Notes: generated by a model from the letters alone, not told the origin. A DNA stretch of 64,000 nt from Bufo bufo (GCF_905171765.1 NC_053390.1:585554471-585618470); one strand, 5' to 3'; counted from the first letter of the stretch, positions 42,218 through 53,884 are shown. Numbers and translations are program-made.

Positions 42218-43759
42218 CGCTGCTCAAAAAAATAAAGGGAACACTTAAACAACACAATGTAACTCCAAGTCAATCACACTTCTGTGAAATCAAACTGTCC
42301 ACTTAGGAAGCAACACTGAGTGACAATCAATTTCACATGCTGTTGTGCAAATGGGATAGACAACAGGTGGAAATTATAGGCAATTAGCAAGACACCTCCA
42401 ATAAAGGAGTGGTTCTGCAGGTGGTGACTTCTCAGTTCCTATGCTTCCTGGCTGATGTTTTGGTCACTTTTGAATGCTGGCGGTGCTTTCACTCTAGTGG
42501 TAGCATGAGACGGAGTCTACAACCCACACAAGTGGCTCAGGTAGTGCAGCTTATCCAGGATGGCACATCAATGCGAGCTGTGGCAAGAAGGTTTGCGTAG
42601 TGTCCAGAGCATGGAGGCGCTACCAGGAGACAGGCCAGTACATCAGGAGACGTGGAGGAGGCCGTAGGAGGGCAACAACCCAGCAGCACGACCGCTACCT
42701 CCGCCTTTGTGCAAGGAGGAACAGGAGGAGCACTGCCAGAGCCCTGCAAAATGACCTCCAGCAGGCCACAAATGTGCATGTGTCTGCTCAAATGGTCAGA
42801 AACAGACTCCATGAGGGTGATATGAGGGCCCGACGTCCACAGGTGGGGGTTGTGCTTACAGCCCAACACCGTGCAGGACGTTTGGCATTTGCCAGAGAAC
42901 ACCAAGATTGGCAAATTCGCCACTGGCGCCCTATGCTCTTCACAGATAAAAGCAGGTTCACACTGAGCACATGTGACAGACATAACAGAGTCTTGAGACG
43001 CCGCGGATAACGTTCTGCTGCCTGCAACATCCTCCAGCATGACCGGTTTGGCATTGGGTCAGTAATGGTGTGGGGTGGCATTTCTTTGGAGGGTCGCACA
43101 GTCCTCCATGTGCTCGCCAGAGGTAGCCTGACTGCCATTAGGTACCGAGATGAGATACTCAGACCCCTTGTGAGACCATATGCTGGTGTGGTTGGCCCTG
43201 GGTTCCTCCTAATGCAAGACAATGCTAGACCTCATGTGGCTGGAGTGTGTCAGCAGTTCCTGCAAGACGAAGGCATTGATGCTATGGACTGGCCCGCCAG
43301 TTCCCCAGACCTGAATCCAATTGAGCACATCTGGGACATCATGTCTCGCTCTATCCACCAACGTCACGTTGCACCACAGACTGTCCAGGAGTTGGCAGAT
43401 GCTTTAGTCCAGGTCTGGGAGGAGATCCCTCAGGAGACCGTCCGCCACCTCATCAGGAGCATGCACAGGCGTTGTAGGGAGGTCATACAGGCACGTGGAG
43501 GCCACACACACTACTGAGCCTCATTTTGACTTGTTTTAAGGACATTACATCAAAGTTGGATCAGCCTGTAGTGTGTTTTTCTACTTTAATTTTGAGTGTG
43601 ACTCCAAATCCAGACCTCCATGGGTTGAAAAATTTGATTTCCATTTTTTTATTTTTGTGTGATTTTGTTGTCAGCACATTCAACTATGTAAAGAACAAAG
43701 TATTTCAGAAGAATATTTAATTAATTCAGATCTAGGATGTGTTATTTTTGTGTTCCCTG
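42218..43759 (+). mobile_element. Tc1/mariner element, right end truncated
   Basis: The left end CGCTGCTCAAAAAAATAAAG follows a TA (42216-42217). The right end stops at TGTTCCCTG before TA (43760), whereas a full inverted repeat would continue into the complement of CTGCTCAAAAAAATAAAGGG. The left end's GGGAACAC is matched by the right GTGTTCCC, so about 18 terminal bases are missing on the right. Confidence 0.88.
42510..43517 (+). pseudogene. Tc1 transposase (DD34E), frameshift and nonsense
   Basis: Starts [21 protein letters not shown] small deletion at about 42598 breaks the helix-turn-helix (RRFA, stop), and reading resumes as [21 protein letters not shown] stop at 43008-43010 interrupts RRRG/RSAACN. 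The last frame (43065-43517) has VWGGISLEGR, LLMQDNARPHVAG and SSPDLNPIEHIWD. The second Asp and the Glu are 34 residues apart. The first catalytic Asp (FTDKSRF) is present, but Lys follows it where Glu is usual. Codons are otherwise well conserved, so decay is recent. Confidence 0.9.
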
Positions 43760-43885
43760 TACAACTATACTAACCTAAACCGCTGATCGCTGTATATCCT
43801 GGGGCATACATATGGTGGGACCATTTCAAACCAACCTGACAAACTTTATTGTCATATGCATTGTGTAATTTTATTGTCTTTAAAG

Positions 43886-45075
43886 GGTTAAGGAGGATTT
43901 AAACAGCCCAAAGGAGCAGGCGATTGTCGAGAAGGAAGCTTTCCTTCCCAGCAATTGCTTACTTATCAGTGGAGATGAAGAGCTCCATTTACATGCAGCG
44001 ATCGCCTCCACTGGATGGGGATGAGCGATGGCAGTAGCCATCATACAGATTCATTGGGGGTTATTTATCAAGGGACTTTAGATGTAAAAATAGTTGCAAG
44101 TCCCCTTTTTGACCAGCTGTGCAACAATATTATTTCACACGATTGGTGTCGAAAACGTTTCGACAGTTGTGCTGGACCCAGTCAGAGTGGGTGCATCTCG
44201 AGGACAGATTTACTAAGGCTGAGTTCACATCACCGTTCAGCTTTCCGCTCTTCTTATTTGTCAGAAAAAAAAAAGGATCCTGTAAAAAAACAATCCTGTT
44301 GCACCAGTTGTGATCTGTTTGAGCCATTTCCATCTGAGATCCGTTTTTTAGACAGGAAAAAAAGTACTGCATGCAGGACCTTTTTTCCAGCCAAAAAAAA
44401 ATGATCTCAGACAGAAATGGCTCAAACGGATCAGAACTGATGCAACAAGATCCGTTTTTTATTTTTTTACAGGATCATGTTTTTTCTCTCTCTTTCTCTC
44501 TTCTTCTGATGGATCAGAAGAACGGAAAGCTAAACGGTGATGTCTGGCGTGCATGTTGCTTAAAAACTACGCAGCCTGGGGCTGGCTAAGTTTTTCTGCC
44601 TGGCGCACGGCTGCTAGAAGATTAGCCAAATTTATGATGAGCCACACGCCTACATATAAATTAGTCTAATTCTCCGGTTGCACAAGGGGAAACAAAGAGT
44701 GGTGTAAAAATGGCCCATTGTTTCTGGGCAGCACAGTACTGTTTAGACATCATGATCTGCTGACCAGAAACGATGATTTAAGATTATCGGGGATGAACTT
44801 TCTGTTCCCGATAATCTGCCTGTGTAAAGATGCCACAGATCAACTGATGAAAGAACAACATTCGTTCATCATGTAAAACAATGAACCTGTATGGAGATGA
44901 CCAATGCCAGAAGCCATCACTCTTCCCTATACAATAAAGGAGATCACTGCATGTAAATTCAGCTCTTTACCCCATTGATGAGTAGGCGGTTGTCGGGAAG
45001 GAGTGCTTTTTTCATGACAATCGCCTGCTCCATTGGGCCGTGTCAACCTACCTTTAGGTGTCCGCATGAAAGATT
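43886..45075. mobile_element. Old repeat carrying two nested MITEs
   Basis: The outer halves (43886-44055 and about 44745-45075) belong to the family also seen at 39040-39440 and 50880-51705 (AGCAGGCGATTGTCGAGAAG; GATAATCTGCCTGTGTAAAG; GTAGGCGGTTGTCGGGAAGG). It is split by a MITE with GGGGGTTATTTATCA (44056) whose own centre is split by a foldback at 44214-44545. Confidence 0.55.
44214..44545. mobile_element. Foldback MITE (TTCACATCACCGTT ends)
   Basis: TTCACATCACCGTTCAGCTT at the left pairs with AAAGCTAAACGGTGATGT at the right. Internal GATCTGTTTGAGCCATTTC pairs with GAAATGGCTCAAACGGATC. Palindromic, non-coding. Confidence 0.8.
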
Positions 45076-45543
45076 TTAGCTCGTTCATCGGATGATCTAC
45101 AGGACCTTTACACAGGCAGATTGTCTGAAACGAGCGTTCATATGAATGCTGGTTCCCAATAATCTGACAAGGACATATTCAATAAGTGTCTAATGGGAGT
45201 GGGCTCTGTAGGACCCACAGCTATCTCCAGAATAGGAAACTCCTAACCCTTGTCCCACCCAGTGAGGTGGTCAGGGCCATCTCATCTAGGTAGAGAATGG
45301 TTGGAGTGGAGGCTGCGCACATGTGTGGCTTTCTCCATTCATTTCTGTGAAAGTTACGGAAACAGCCCACCTTCTCTATGATAGGAATACGCCTTTAAAT
45401 AGTTTGTCTGGGTTAACTGGATATTTAGCCAAAGCTAAGACCGACATTAATCGCTGTACAAAGATTGATGAGCCTTTAGACCGCAGTTCCCCAGTGATAA
45501 CTGGTGATTATAGTGTGTTCTCAGCCCCATTCACTAGCACATA

Positions 45544-45913
45544 GGGAGATTTATCAAAACTGATGGAAAGGAACACTGGCTTAGGGCTCAAATTGCAATT
45601 TTGCTGCAAATTGCAGATCCACAAAACACAGATACTGGCCATGTGCATTCCTCATTTTGGGAAATAGCCGCCCCCTAAATAGAACAATCTTATCCAAGTG
45701 GACAGTAATAGGACATATTCTATTTTTTGTGTGGAACGGCCATGCGGCCAAATTTAAGTAAATGGTTCCACATACGTACCCCCAAAAAAAACGGAACGGA
45801 CACGGGAAGAAAATACTTTCATGTGCATGAACCCTTAGTAGGTGGAATCTGATTGGTTCACTTCAATTTGGACAACTAGTTTTCCTTTCCACCAGTTTTG
45901 ATAAATCTGCCCC
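45544..45913. mobile_element. MITE with GATTTATCAAAACTG ends, split by another MITE
   Basis: GGGAGATTTATCAAAACTGA at the left pairs with CCAGTTTTGATAAATCTGCC at the right. The middle (45584-45834) is a PIF/Harbinger-like MITE flanked by TTA on both sides (45581-45583, 45835-45837; ends GGGCTC / GAACCC, CATGTGCATG). Confidence 0.78.
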
Positions 45914-45965
45914 ACACTGTGCAAAAGTGACTTCTATGGAATGTCTAGTGCATTAAGATAATAAG

Positions 45966-46073
45966 CCCTGGGCTACACTGTGACTTTTTGTAGCGTGACT
46001 GATTGATTTTAACTATTGGACTGAGCTGTAGTTCAATAGTTAAGATCAATCAGTCGCGGTGAAGCCCTAGCCT
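45966..46073. repeat. Small foldback
   Basis: GGGCTACACTGTGAC and GACTGATTGATTTTAACTAT at the left pair with ATAGTTAAGATCAATCAGTC and CGGTGAAGCCC at the right. About 108 bp, probably a miniature element. Confidence 0.65.
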
Positions 46074-46153
46074 AACCCTATGAATGTCACATTGTTTGTG
46101 TGATCAAGCCCTTAAACTTATGGGTAGTAATATTTTGTATGAAAACCTTTTAA

Positions 46154-46446
46154 AGGGAGTCTGTCACCACAATTTGCCCTAATAGACCACTTACATAGCA
46201 CTATAGTATAACTATAGATCGGTCAAATGGTACCTGTGTCTTTTTGTTTGGCAGTTCACCAGGGGCAAAAAATTGAGTTTTATTCATATGTAAATGAGGG
46301 CTCGCAAGTGCCCAGTGGCGGCGTTCGGGCTGTAAGTGCAAACAAAATGCAAACAAAAAGACAAAGGTACCATTTAACTGATCTATAGTTATGCTACAGT
46401 GCTATGTAAGTGGTCTATAAGGGCAAATTGTGGTGACAGACTCCCT
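46154..46446. mobile_element. TTAA MITE (T2/Kolobok-like), 293 bp
   Basis: AGGGAGTCTGTCACCACAAT at the left and its complement at the right, TTAA outside both ends (46150-46153, 46447-46450). CACTTACATAGCACTATAG repeats in inverted form inside. Confidence 0.93.
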
Positions 46447-46450
46447 TTAA

Positions 46451-47510
46451 AGGGGTTCTCCAGGAATGAAGAAAATAAAAATACTTAAATATTACTTCAT
46501 TATAAATATATTCCGAAATACTTTTCATTAGTTATAATTGTTCATTTGTCTGGGGAAGGATCATGAGGGGAAACAAAATGGCCGCCGTCCAATTAGTGCA
46601 CACAAAACCTGTCCTAATCACACAAGAGGACAAGTTACTTCACAACACTGAGATAAAGAGCTGCCTCATCCTCCTCTCTGCTCTGAATGACAGGGATTAT
46701 GATCCTGAATACAGATGATAAGACCTTTAGCTGAATCTCTGTAGGAATGGAGTTCATGAGCAGATGTGGCTAATGAGCAGCAGCACTTGTATGCAGTCTC
46801 CTTTGCCACAGCCACACATTACTACAGTCTGTCCTTTCTGAACTTCATGTCTCCTCATGAACTCCCTTCCCACAAATGTTCAGCTAAATATCATATTAAA
46901 CTGTATTCAGGATCATAATTCCTGACAAGCAGAGCAGAGAAGAGGATGAGGCAGCTCTTTACCTCAGTGTTGTGAAGTAACTTGTCCTCCTGTGTGATTA
47001 GGACAGGTGGTGTATGTACTAATAGGACAGCGGCCATTTTGTTTCTCCTATTCATTGCACCCTAAACAAAATGAGCCATTATAAGGCCTCATGCACACGA
47101 CCAACGCAAAATGTGCTTTCGTTGTTCCATGATCCGTTTCCATTTTTGTTTCGTGTGTCTTCCTTTATTTTTGGAGGATCACCAGACATGAAGTAAAAAA
47201 AAGTCTAAGTCAAGTTTGCCATGCAAATGATAGGAAAAAAACGGACGCGCGGACGCGGATGACAATCTTGTGTGCCTCCTCGTTTTTTCACGGACCCATT
47301 GACTTGAATGGATCCGCGAACCGTTTCCCGTGAAAAAAATAGGACAAGTTATATTTTTTGGACGGACTGGAACCACGGATCACGGACGCGGATGACAAAC
47401 GGTGCATTAGCCGAGTTTTCAACGGACCCATTGAAAGTCGTGTGCATGAGGCCTTACTAATAAAAAGGTATTTGGGAACATACTGTATTTATAATAAAGC
47501 TCCTCGTTGT
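46451..47510. mobile_element. TTAA MITE with nested PIF/Harbinger-like MITE
   Basis: Starts AGGGGTTCTCCAGGAATG immediately after the TTAA that closes the neighbour, so the two share one TTAA. Long arms pair (AAGTTACTTCACAACACTGA with TCAGTGTTGTGAAGTAACTT; AACAAAATGGCCGCCGTCC with its near-complement). A MITE at 47095-47453 (GGCCTCATGCACACGACC ends, flanks TAA/TTA) sits in the right arm. The true right end is worn. Confidence 0.72.
47095..47453. mobile_element. PIF/Harbinger-like MITE inside a TTAA MITE
   Basis: GGCCTCATGCACACGACCAA at the left and GTCGTGTGCATGAGGCC at the right. The surrounding arm reads ATTATAACTAAT once one 3-bp copy is removed, supporting a TAA target duplication of which one copy has mutated to TTA. 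Confidence 0.85.
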
Positions 47511-47514
47511 CTTA

Positions 47515-48760
47515 TACCACTGCAGGAGAGATGTATTTATGTGGCAGTGACTAATTGTGTGTAGGTGACAGTTGGTTCTTGGTTGTGATGAGCCTCATTG
47601 ACACAATGCCTGAGATTCGTTGCCCCAGGCTGTGAGCTGTATGTAGTACAGTGCAATAAAGCTGCTGCGCAGTAAGACGCCCGCTCATGGTGTGTGTCAC
47701 TGCTCTGTGCATAGCTCAAGTCAAGACTCTTTCTTGCTTAGTAACAGATCCAAGGAGATGACTTAACACATGGTTACAAGAGAATGCTTCTGACTCTGGG
47801 AACAAGTTCAACAGGCGAACAATGAATGTATAAAACTTCCACCAAATACTTAGATAAGGCTTTTGATAGATCAGATTTCTGTCATCAATGCATCATTCCA
47901 AGCTTGGTGAAATATGAGGAGTAACCTTTACCATAATTACAAGTATTTGGCAATTACTGAGGTGTAGATAATGGGTACGAGGGGCGGGCATGTGCAATTA
48001 CAAATAGCACAGAAACCAAAAATATCCCGACCCTTATTTTACAAGGCATCATTAGAAAATTAAAGCTCGGACCTAATGGGGTGCAATTGGAACTTAATAC
48101 ATCAGCATCCCCCCCACCACCCCTCACATACATTACCTATAATATATATTCCACATTGTGAAAAATTAGAGGGTAATAGTTTTGCTCCCACCTGATTACA
48201 ATGCCTTCCTCGTCTTGAAGATCCAAGGTTCCCCTGCAGAGAAATTCCAACTATGGAAATGAGTACTTTGGTGCAATGAGGGTGGCGCTGTTGTCCTCAT
48301 TGCACACAAGTCCCGCTCCTTACTCTGGCCAGAGCCTCCCACAGACCATTGATTGACAGAGCAGACGAGATTTCATTACTACTGTCAATATGTATTCTTG
48401 CCCATGTGCCATTTAATCTCATATTGGCACATTTGCAGTACAGCCCAGTGACTCCTCCGGAATGCAAACCAGATTGCTGTGTAAGCTCGGATATGCGATC
48501 AAATGGCTCATATATACGAGAATACAGAGACAGGCGATATTTGATTGCTACTGCCTGGCTCTGTGAATCAACTGTCTGAGGGTGGGGCTGGCCAGAAAAA
48601 GGAGAAGACTATGTGTCCAATGAGAGCAACAGCTCCACCCTTGTTGCACCAAATTCCTCGTTTACATATTTAACAAGTAATCAGGTGAGAAACACCTATT
48701 TGGTACTCAGTTTTGTCAGATAAGGGGTGTCACTGGTCACAGACTTCTTTTAAATGGGTT
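47515..48760. other. No recognised feature
   Basis: Unique-looking non-coding sequence. Short open frames only; GGGTTGTCCC near 48757 followed by an A-run may be the stub of a MITE. Confidence 0.45.
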
Positions 48761-48829
48761 GTCCCAAAAAAAAAAAAATTAGAAACGGCAGGGACATTTA
48801 TTTTTTTGCTAGAAATTAGAAAAGTATTA

Positions 48830-49040
48830 AACTACCCAAGGAAAAGAAGAAGCAGCACTATAATCAAATCTCTCAGAGTAATAGGTGCAAGCTCTAGATG
48901 GGTTCCAGTTAGCATTCAGGAAATGGAAGAGAAACAGTGGTCCAGTAAAGTCAAGCAGTAGTGATTTATTCACCAGTGTTCACAAAGTGCAACATTTCAG
49001 CTCCTTAAAAGAGTTTCATCCACAGTAACGCGTGACATGC
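48830..49040 (-). mobile_element. PLE end fragment with hairpin-GAAA motif
   Basis: On the minus strand: GGATGAAACTCTTTTAAGGA, then GCTGAAATGTTGCACTTTG, followed about 30 bases later by AATAAA. The CTCTT/AAGGAG hairpin before GAAA mirrors the other PLE ends here (degenerate hammerhead layout). No coding sequence accompanies it. Confidence 0.55.
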
Positions 49041-49440
49041 CATAGTACGTGTAGTACTTATCTACAGCAAACAGCCATCATATTGGATTTTGTGGGAGAT
49101 GATTGGTGTGATGTATCAGAAGCTACTGACTTCTGACATGCCTGTAGACATGTCTTTTGGACATGTCTGAAGTTAGAATTGTGCCTACAAAATACCCTAT
49201 GCCCATAACATTTACTTCTCTAATGGCTAATGGGATGTACATTTATCAATGGGGAGAGGATAGACAAGCTGAGGGGACAAAAGGCGGGGCATGTTGAAAA
49301 TCAATACTCTCGTCCTTCTTTCCACTGATTTCTACCATTGGGGTACAGTCTGGTGAACCTCATACACATTACCTGGTCAGCTGATACAGCCAAAACAAGT
49401 GAGTTCAAGCTGACACTTACCTTATTCATGAGCTCCTTAA

Positions 49441-50127
49441 AGGGCATCGGTCAGCAGTTTTGTACCTATGAAACTGGCTGACCTGTTACATGTGCACTTG
49501 GCAGCTGAAGGTATCTGTGTTGGTCTCATGTCCATATGTGCCCACATTGTTGAGAAAGATGAAGTTTTAATATATGCAAATTAAACTCTAGGAGCAATGG
49601 GGGCATTGCCCTTGCAGAGAGAGCTGAGACCATTGCTCCTAGATGCTCATTTGCAGGGGCAGACTGGGAACTAAAAGTGGACCAGGAAAATAACTTAAAA
49701 GTGGCCCAATGTTGCATGCGGGTCCAAATTGAAAGAAGGCAACATAATTAGGCAGGAACCATAGGGTAGAGGAATATACCTCCCCAACTGAACCAAATAC
49801 CACAGTGCAGCACAAAATACTGCCACCTGCTGAACAGTATTCAACTGTATAGCTGTCCTGAGGACTTGGATACAGTTGAATTCAGGATGGTTGCCGCTGG
49901 TCAGGTGAGTAGGAGAGATTCAGATCATTATGTACCCAGCTTGCGGCCGTGAGGAGGGCTTGGGTGGCCCTCCTAGGCATCGGCCCCTGCTCATTTGCAT
50001 ATATTGAAACATTTTTCTCAGAAATGTGGGCACATGTTAACATGGGACCAACACAGATGCCTTTAGCTGCCAAGTGCACATGGAACAGGTCAGCCAGTCT
50101 CATAGGTACAAATCTGCTGATAGTCCT
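49441..50127. mobile_element. TTAA MITE (T2/Kolobok-like) containing a hAT MITE
   Basis: TTAA at 49437-49440 and 50128-50131. The arms pair over TTTGTACCTATGAAACTGGC, GGCTGACCTGTTACATGTGC and AGATGCCTTTAGCTGCCAAG-type sequence. The centre is interrupted by a hAT MITE (49654-49989). A truncated relative lies at 39760-39993. Confidence 0.9.
49654..49989. mobile_element. hAT MITE, 336 bp, perfect 8-bp duplication
   Basis: Ends CAGGGGCAGACTGG and GGCCCCTG; the 8-bp sequence CTCATTTG lies directly outside both ends (49646-49653, 49990-49997). Non-coding. The CAGGGGC ends differ from hAT-1 (TAGAGATG), so a different hAT transposase would be needed. Confidence 0.92.
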
Positions 50128-50130
50128 TTA

Positions 50131-50290
50131 AGGCTACATGCACACGTTGTGTGTTTTGGGGTCCGCAAATCGCAATTTGCGGAACGGCACAGACAGCCTT
50201 TAATATAACTGCCTATTCTTGTCCGCAAAGCGCAGACAAGAATAGGACGGGTTATATTTTTTTTGCGGGGCCACGGAACGGAGCAATAGC
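50131..50290. mobile_element. Partial PIF/Harbinger-like MITE
   Basis: Begins GGCTACATGCACACGTTGTG just after the TTAA element and has the family's CCTATTCTTGTCCGC / GCGGACAAGAATAGG-type dyad. The right end is lost. Confidence 0.6.
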
Positions 50291-51052
50291 AATATCTGCT
50301 TGTCTATGCCAATAAAACATGTGTTGTGACCCCAAATAAATCAGTTCCATTGGATAGAAAGGTAAACTAAGCTACAATTTGTGGTATTGAATCATTATCT
50401 GTCACCCAGCTATCCTAATTCTTCTCTCTTTCTGTTCTTTTTGGAGGTCAATCACAGTGTAAGAAACTCATCCCATCATGAGATATTTTACTGATGGTGT
50501 CATTAACCTACAGTTTTTTTCTTACAAAAATTTTGACAAAAATTAGTACTTGAGTGTATTTCAATGGAGAGGTAGCAGGAAGGGAGGAAGTAGCTAGCTT
50601 CTCCTCCTACTTGAGTATCCATAGAGTATATATCAATATATGTGGCACCTGGAGATAAACCTACATTAGGGTTTATTGTTATGTCATGAAGACGCATTTT
50701 TTTGCCATGATTTTCCAGATTTTTGAAAATTGCCGCAAAAATTGTGACATCATCATGACGTCAATAAATCTAAAATCAAAGTGAAGATAATTTTAAAAAT
50801 GTAGTAGCATACCCTGAATATTTCCTAAACTAAAGACATATAGTCACAAAGTGTGCTGTGATATATCTGTAACAACTTTAGGGCCCCTTTTCATAGGCTG
50901 ATTATTAGGTCAACTATCAGGAATGAAACTTTGGACAAACACTTATTCCCAATAATTGGCTCATGTAAAGATTTCACCGACCACCTGGTGAACGAGCAAA
51001 CAAGCTCATACATCTGCTGAAAGCATTGTTGATACAGCCTCCAAAATCATAT

Positions 51053-51235
51053 GGGGTCATTTATCAAACTGGTATAAAGTAGAACTGGCTCAGTTGCCCG
51101 TAGCAACCAATCAGATTTCACCTTTCATTTTCCAAAGGAGCTGTCAAAAATGAAAGGTGAAATCTGATGGGTTGCTATGGGCAACTAAGCCAGTTCTACT
51201 TTACACCAGTTTGATAAATGTTCCCAATAGTTTCT
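51053..51235. mobile_element. Foldback MITE (ATTTATCAAACTGG ends)
   Basis: TTTATCAAACTGGTATAAAG at the left and the near-complement at the right; the arms run almost to the centre (CAGATTTCACCTTTCATTTT / AAAATGAAAGGTGAAATCTG with a short CCAAAGGAGCTGTC-type loop). About 183 bp, nearly pure hairpin. Confidence 0.88.
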
Positions 51236-51265
51236 AGGCAGCAGATCAACCTGCCCAGAAACAAT

Positions 51266-51570
51266 GGGGGGATTTATAATCTTTCTGCACCAGAAAAGTG
51301 GCATTAAAAGCCACTTTTCAAAAAGGGTGTATGGCAAGGCCAGAAAGGGCGCGTGGTTAGGTGTCAGCAAATTTATCATCAATTACACCAGTTTTCTGGC
51401 GTAAATAAAGCTGGAAATCTACAAAATTTCTGTTTAGGCACACGGACTGCCTGATGATGCACCTAATTTATGATGAGACCTGCTCCTTGTCATAAATTAG
51501 GCTCATCCTCTGGCAGTGCAGTTAATATCAAAACCGGATCAGAAAGTGTCAGTCTTTATAAATGTTCCCC
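51266..51570. mobile_element. MITE with GGGGATTTATAA ends
   Basis: GGGGGGATTTATAATCTTTC at the left and TCTTTATAAATGTTCCCC at the right, with an AAT on each outer side that may be a target duplication. Non-coding. Confidence 0.65.
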
Positions 51571-51705
51571 AATGAATCTGTATTTGCGACGAGCGATACA
51601 GGGTAGATGATTGCTATATGTAACAGCAGCTCTTACTTCAAGCAGGCAATTATCAGAAACAAACATCCATTCCCTATAATTGCCTGCCCATATAAAGGCA
51701 CCTTT

Positions 51706-53130
51706 AGCAAAACAAGCTGTGTTTATACCTTGTATGAATTGTATGGGCCACAGATTTACAGTATACTCTGTATGTAGACATTTACTGAAAGAACAGGGTA
51801 CACTATACTCAGTACAAGATAACCATGGGAGGCTGACCCATAGATATTAATTTGCTGGCATATAGACCTCCTATAAAAATGGTAACAGATCCGGTTAGGA
51901 CAGAGGTTATATGGGCTGTCCTGGTCACATGTGGCCTGTACACTATTGCCGTTGAGTAGTTGTCATGTTTTCCCTTCATGCCTATATCTATATCCACGAT
52001 TTGTGTTGCTAAAAAATAGTTTATGCATGCAGCCTTCTACAGTAATGCCTCTTGCTCATTTCTGTGGCAAGGCACTTGGAAATTAATTGATTTTGCAAAG
52101 CTTACAACAAATTAGCCTGGGAATTAGGGATTTGGTTTCCAGGTGGTTTCAAAAACAAACTCTACATTCTTCCCAGGTGATGCTAGACCTGGAGATGGAA
52201 GTTGTTGATACTCAATTGAAAACAATACAAATAAAGTCACTTTTTGAGACTCCTTTTTTGCCTCCTCTAGCTGTATGCATGCTTTAAAGATTACTGATGG
52301 GGTCTTCTGCTTGTACTCACTTCATGATCAGGATTTTGAGTAGCTGGAATGTGAAGTTATTGATTTTTCAGCTTTATATACTTAGAATTTCTCTGATTTT
52401 GAATAGGCATGAGTCCTCTAATACCCCCCCTCCCCAACATACAGAATACAGGCCGCTGTGCTTAATACGGCTGCATTATACCTAGAGTAGCAGGCATAGG
52501 CAGAGTAGTAGGCAAATGTTGTGTTTATTGGCAGGACTTCCTAGGAACTGTGTTTCTACCACTGCCCTGCCCTATATCAGAATCACAACAGCCGATTAAA
52601 TGAATTGTAATATTACATATGAGGCAGCAGGCCATGAAGCCATGTGCAAGGAGCTGGCATGACAACAGAACAAGCCCTCCAGATGTTCAAAAACGACAAC
52701 TCCCAGAATCCTCCTTTCACCTCTGTGGAAGTTACAAGGACGACCAAGGACAAATTGGACAATTTCTTTTTAGTGGAATACACATGACGTGGAAATAGGA
52801 AACCTATTCTTCCATATGAAGGCACACAGGGATACAGTATGGACCCATGGATTTAGGCACTGTGTACATGAGGCCTAAAAGAAACGATGTGATATAATTT
52901 AAAAAATGAAACATATTAACACTGGGGGGAAAAACAGACATTTAAAAAATATATATATATGTGTGTTAATATTTATGGTTTTGCCACAGCTTTGTCACCG
53001 CAGCGCTGTGAAATCTTCCTGGAACTACTTCTATTAGAAACTGATTGCGAGGCTGCAGATTTTTAGATGAAACTTCTGTGGCAGATAACTTCACCAAAAA
53101 TATTTCCAGATTTACCAATAGCACAAGTTA
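51706..53130. other. No recognised feature
   Basis: Non-coding, AT-rich; a C-run near 52423 and (AT)n near 52950 only. No gene or repeat boundary was seen. Confidence 0.45.
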
Positions 53131-53138
53131 GTTTTTAA

Positions 53139-53880
53139 AGGGGTTGTTTGGCAGATATTGTTGTTGTTTCTTTTTACACATACTTAGGGCTCATGCACAC
53201 GTGTGCTGGCTGGGCCTGTATTGTGGCCCACACACAGTGGGTCCGCATTATACGAGTCCCGGACATTTTTGCACCACATCACGGATGCAGACCCATTCCC
53301 ATGAATGGATCCACAATCCGGAAGGTGCAGTGTGGAATAGAGGCACAGAACCACTACAGAGTTCTTCGGTGGGTTTATTGTCCATGCCTCCGCTCCGCTA
53401 AAAATAGAACATGTTCTTTTTTTTTGCAGTGCGGACGGATCACGGACCCATGCAAGTTGAATGGGTCTGGATCCATCTGTGGCAGCCGCACAGCAAATTG
53501 CGGTCTCCAATGCACGGAACGGCCGTGTGCATGACCCCTTAGAATGTTGTAAAAATATTTAAAAAAATCATACTCACTTCACTGATCCCCCACTTGTTGC
53601 TCTGCTTCTGACACTTCCTAGGTCTCCTGCCAGTCTTTGCTTTCTGGTTCCTCTCAACAAGCAGGAAATGACCGCTCAACCGATCCGTGGCCACAGCAGT
53701 GATCTGCCTCTGCCACGAACTGGCTGAGTGATAATTTCCCGTAGACTGGGGGGAACCTGAAAAGCATTGTGGGGAATTAGTGTGGTGAGTGTGACTTTTT
53801 AAAAACTAATTTACAGCATTCTGCTCCTATGTAAAAAATAAAAAAATAAAATTGCGCAATTGTTTAAAAAAACAACCCCT
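53139..53880. mobile_element. TTAA MITE containing a PIF/Harbinger-like MITE
   Basis: AGGGGTTGTTTGGCAG at the left, AAACAACCCCT at the right, TTAA on both sides (53135-53138, 53881-53884). A TTA-flanked MITE (53187-53538) sits close to its left end. Confidence 0.82.
53187..53538. mobile_element. PIF/Harbinger-like MITE, TTA duplication
   Basis: GGGCTCATGCACACGTG at the left and CCGTGTGCATGACCCC at the right, TTA on both sides (53184-53186, 53539-53541). Inserted in a TTAA MITE. Confidence 0.88.
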
Positions 53881-53884
53881 TTAA

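Larger units (their letters stand above)
50880..51705. mobile_element. Old repeat carrying two nested MITEs
   Basis: Starts GGGCCCCTTTTCATAGGCTG and ends with CCCATATAAAGGCACCTTTA. Shares motif order with 39040-39440 and 43886-45075. Contains a small foldback (51053-51235) and another MITE (51266-51570). Confidence 0.55.

Noticed and set aside
46620..47000. Long inverted arms as a possible microRNA precursor
   Set aside because: They belong to a TTAA MITE; the hairpin is explained by the element.
53148..53534. 128-codon plus-strand frame
   Set aside because: Falls in a PIF/Harbinger-like MITE; a similar frame is present on the other strand.
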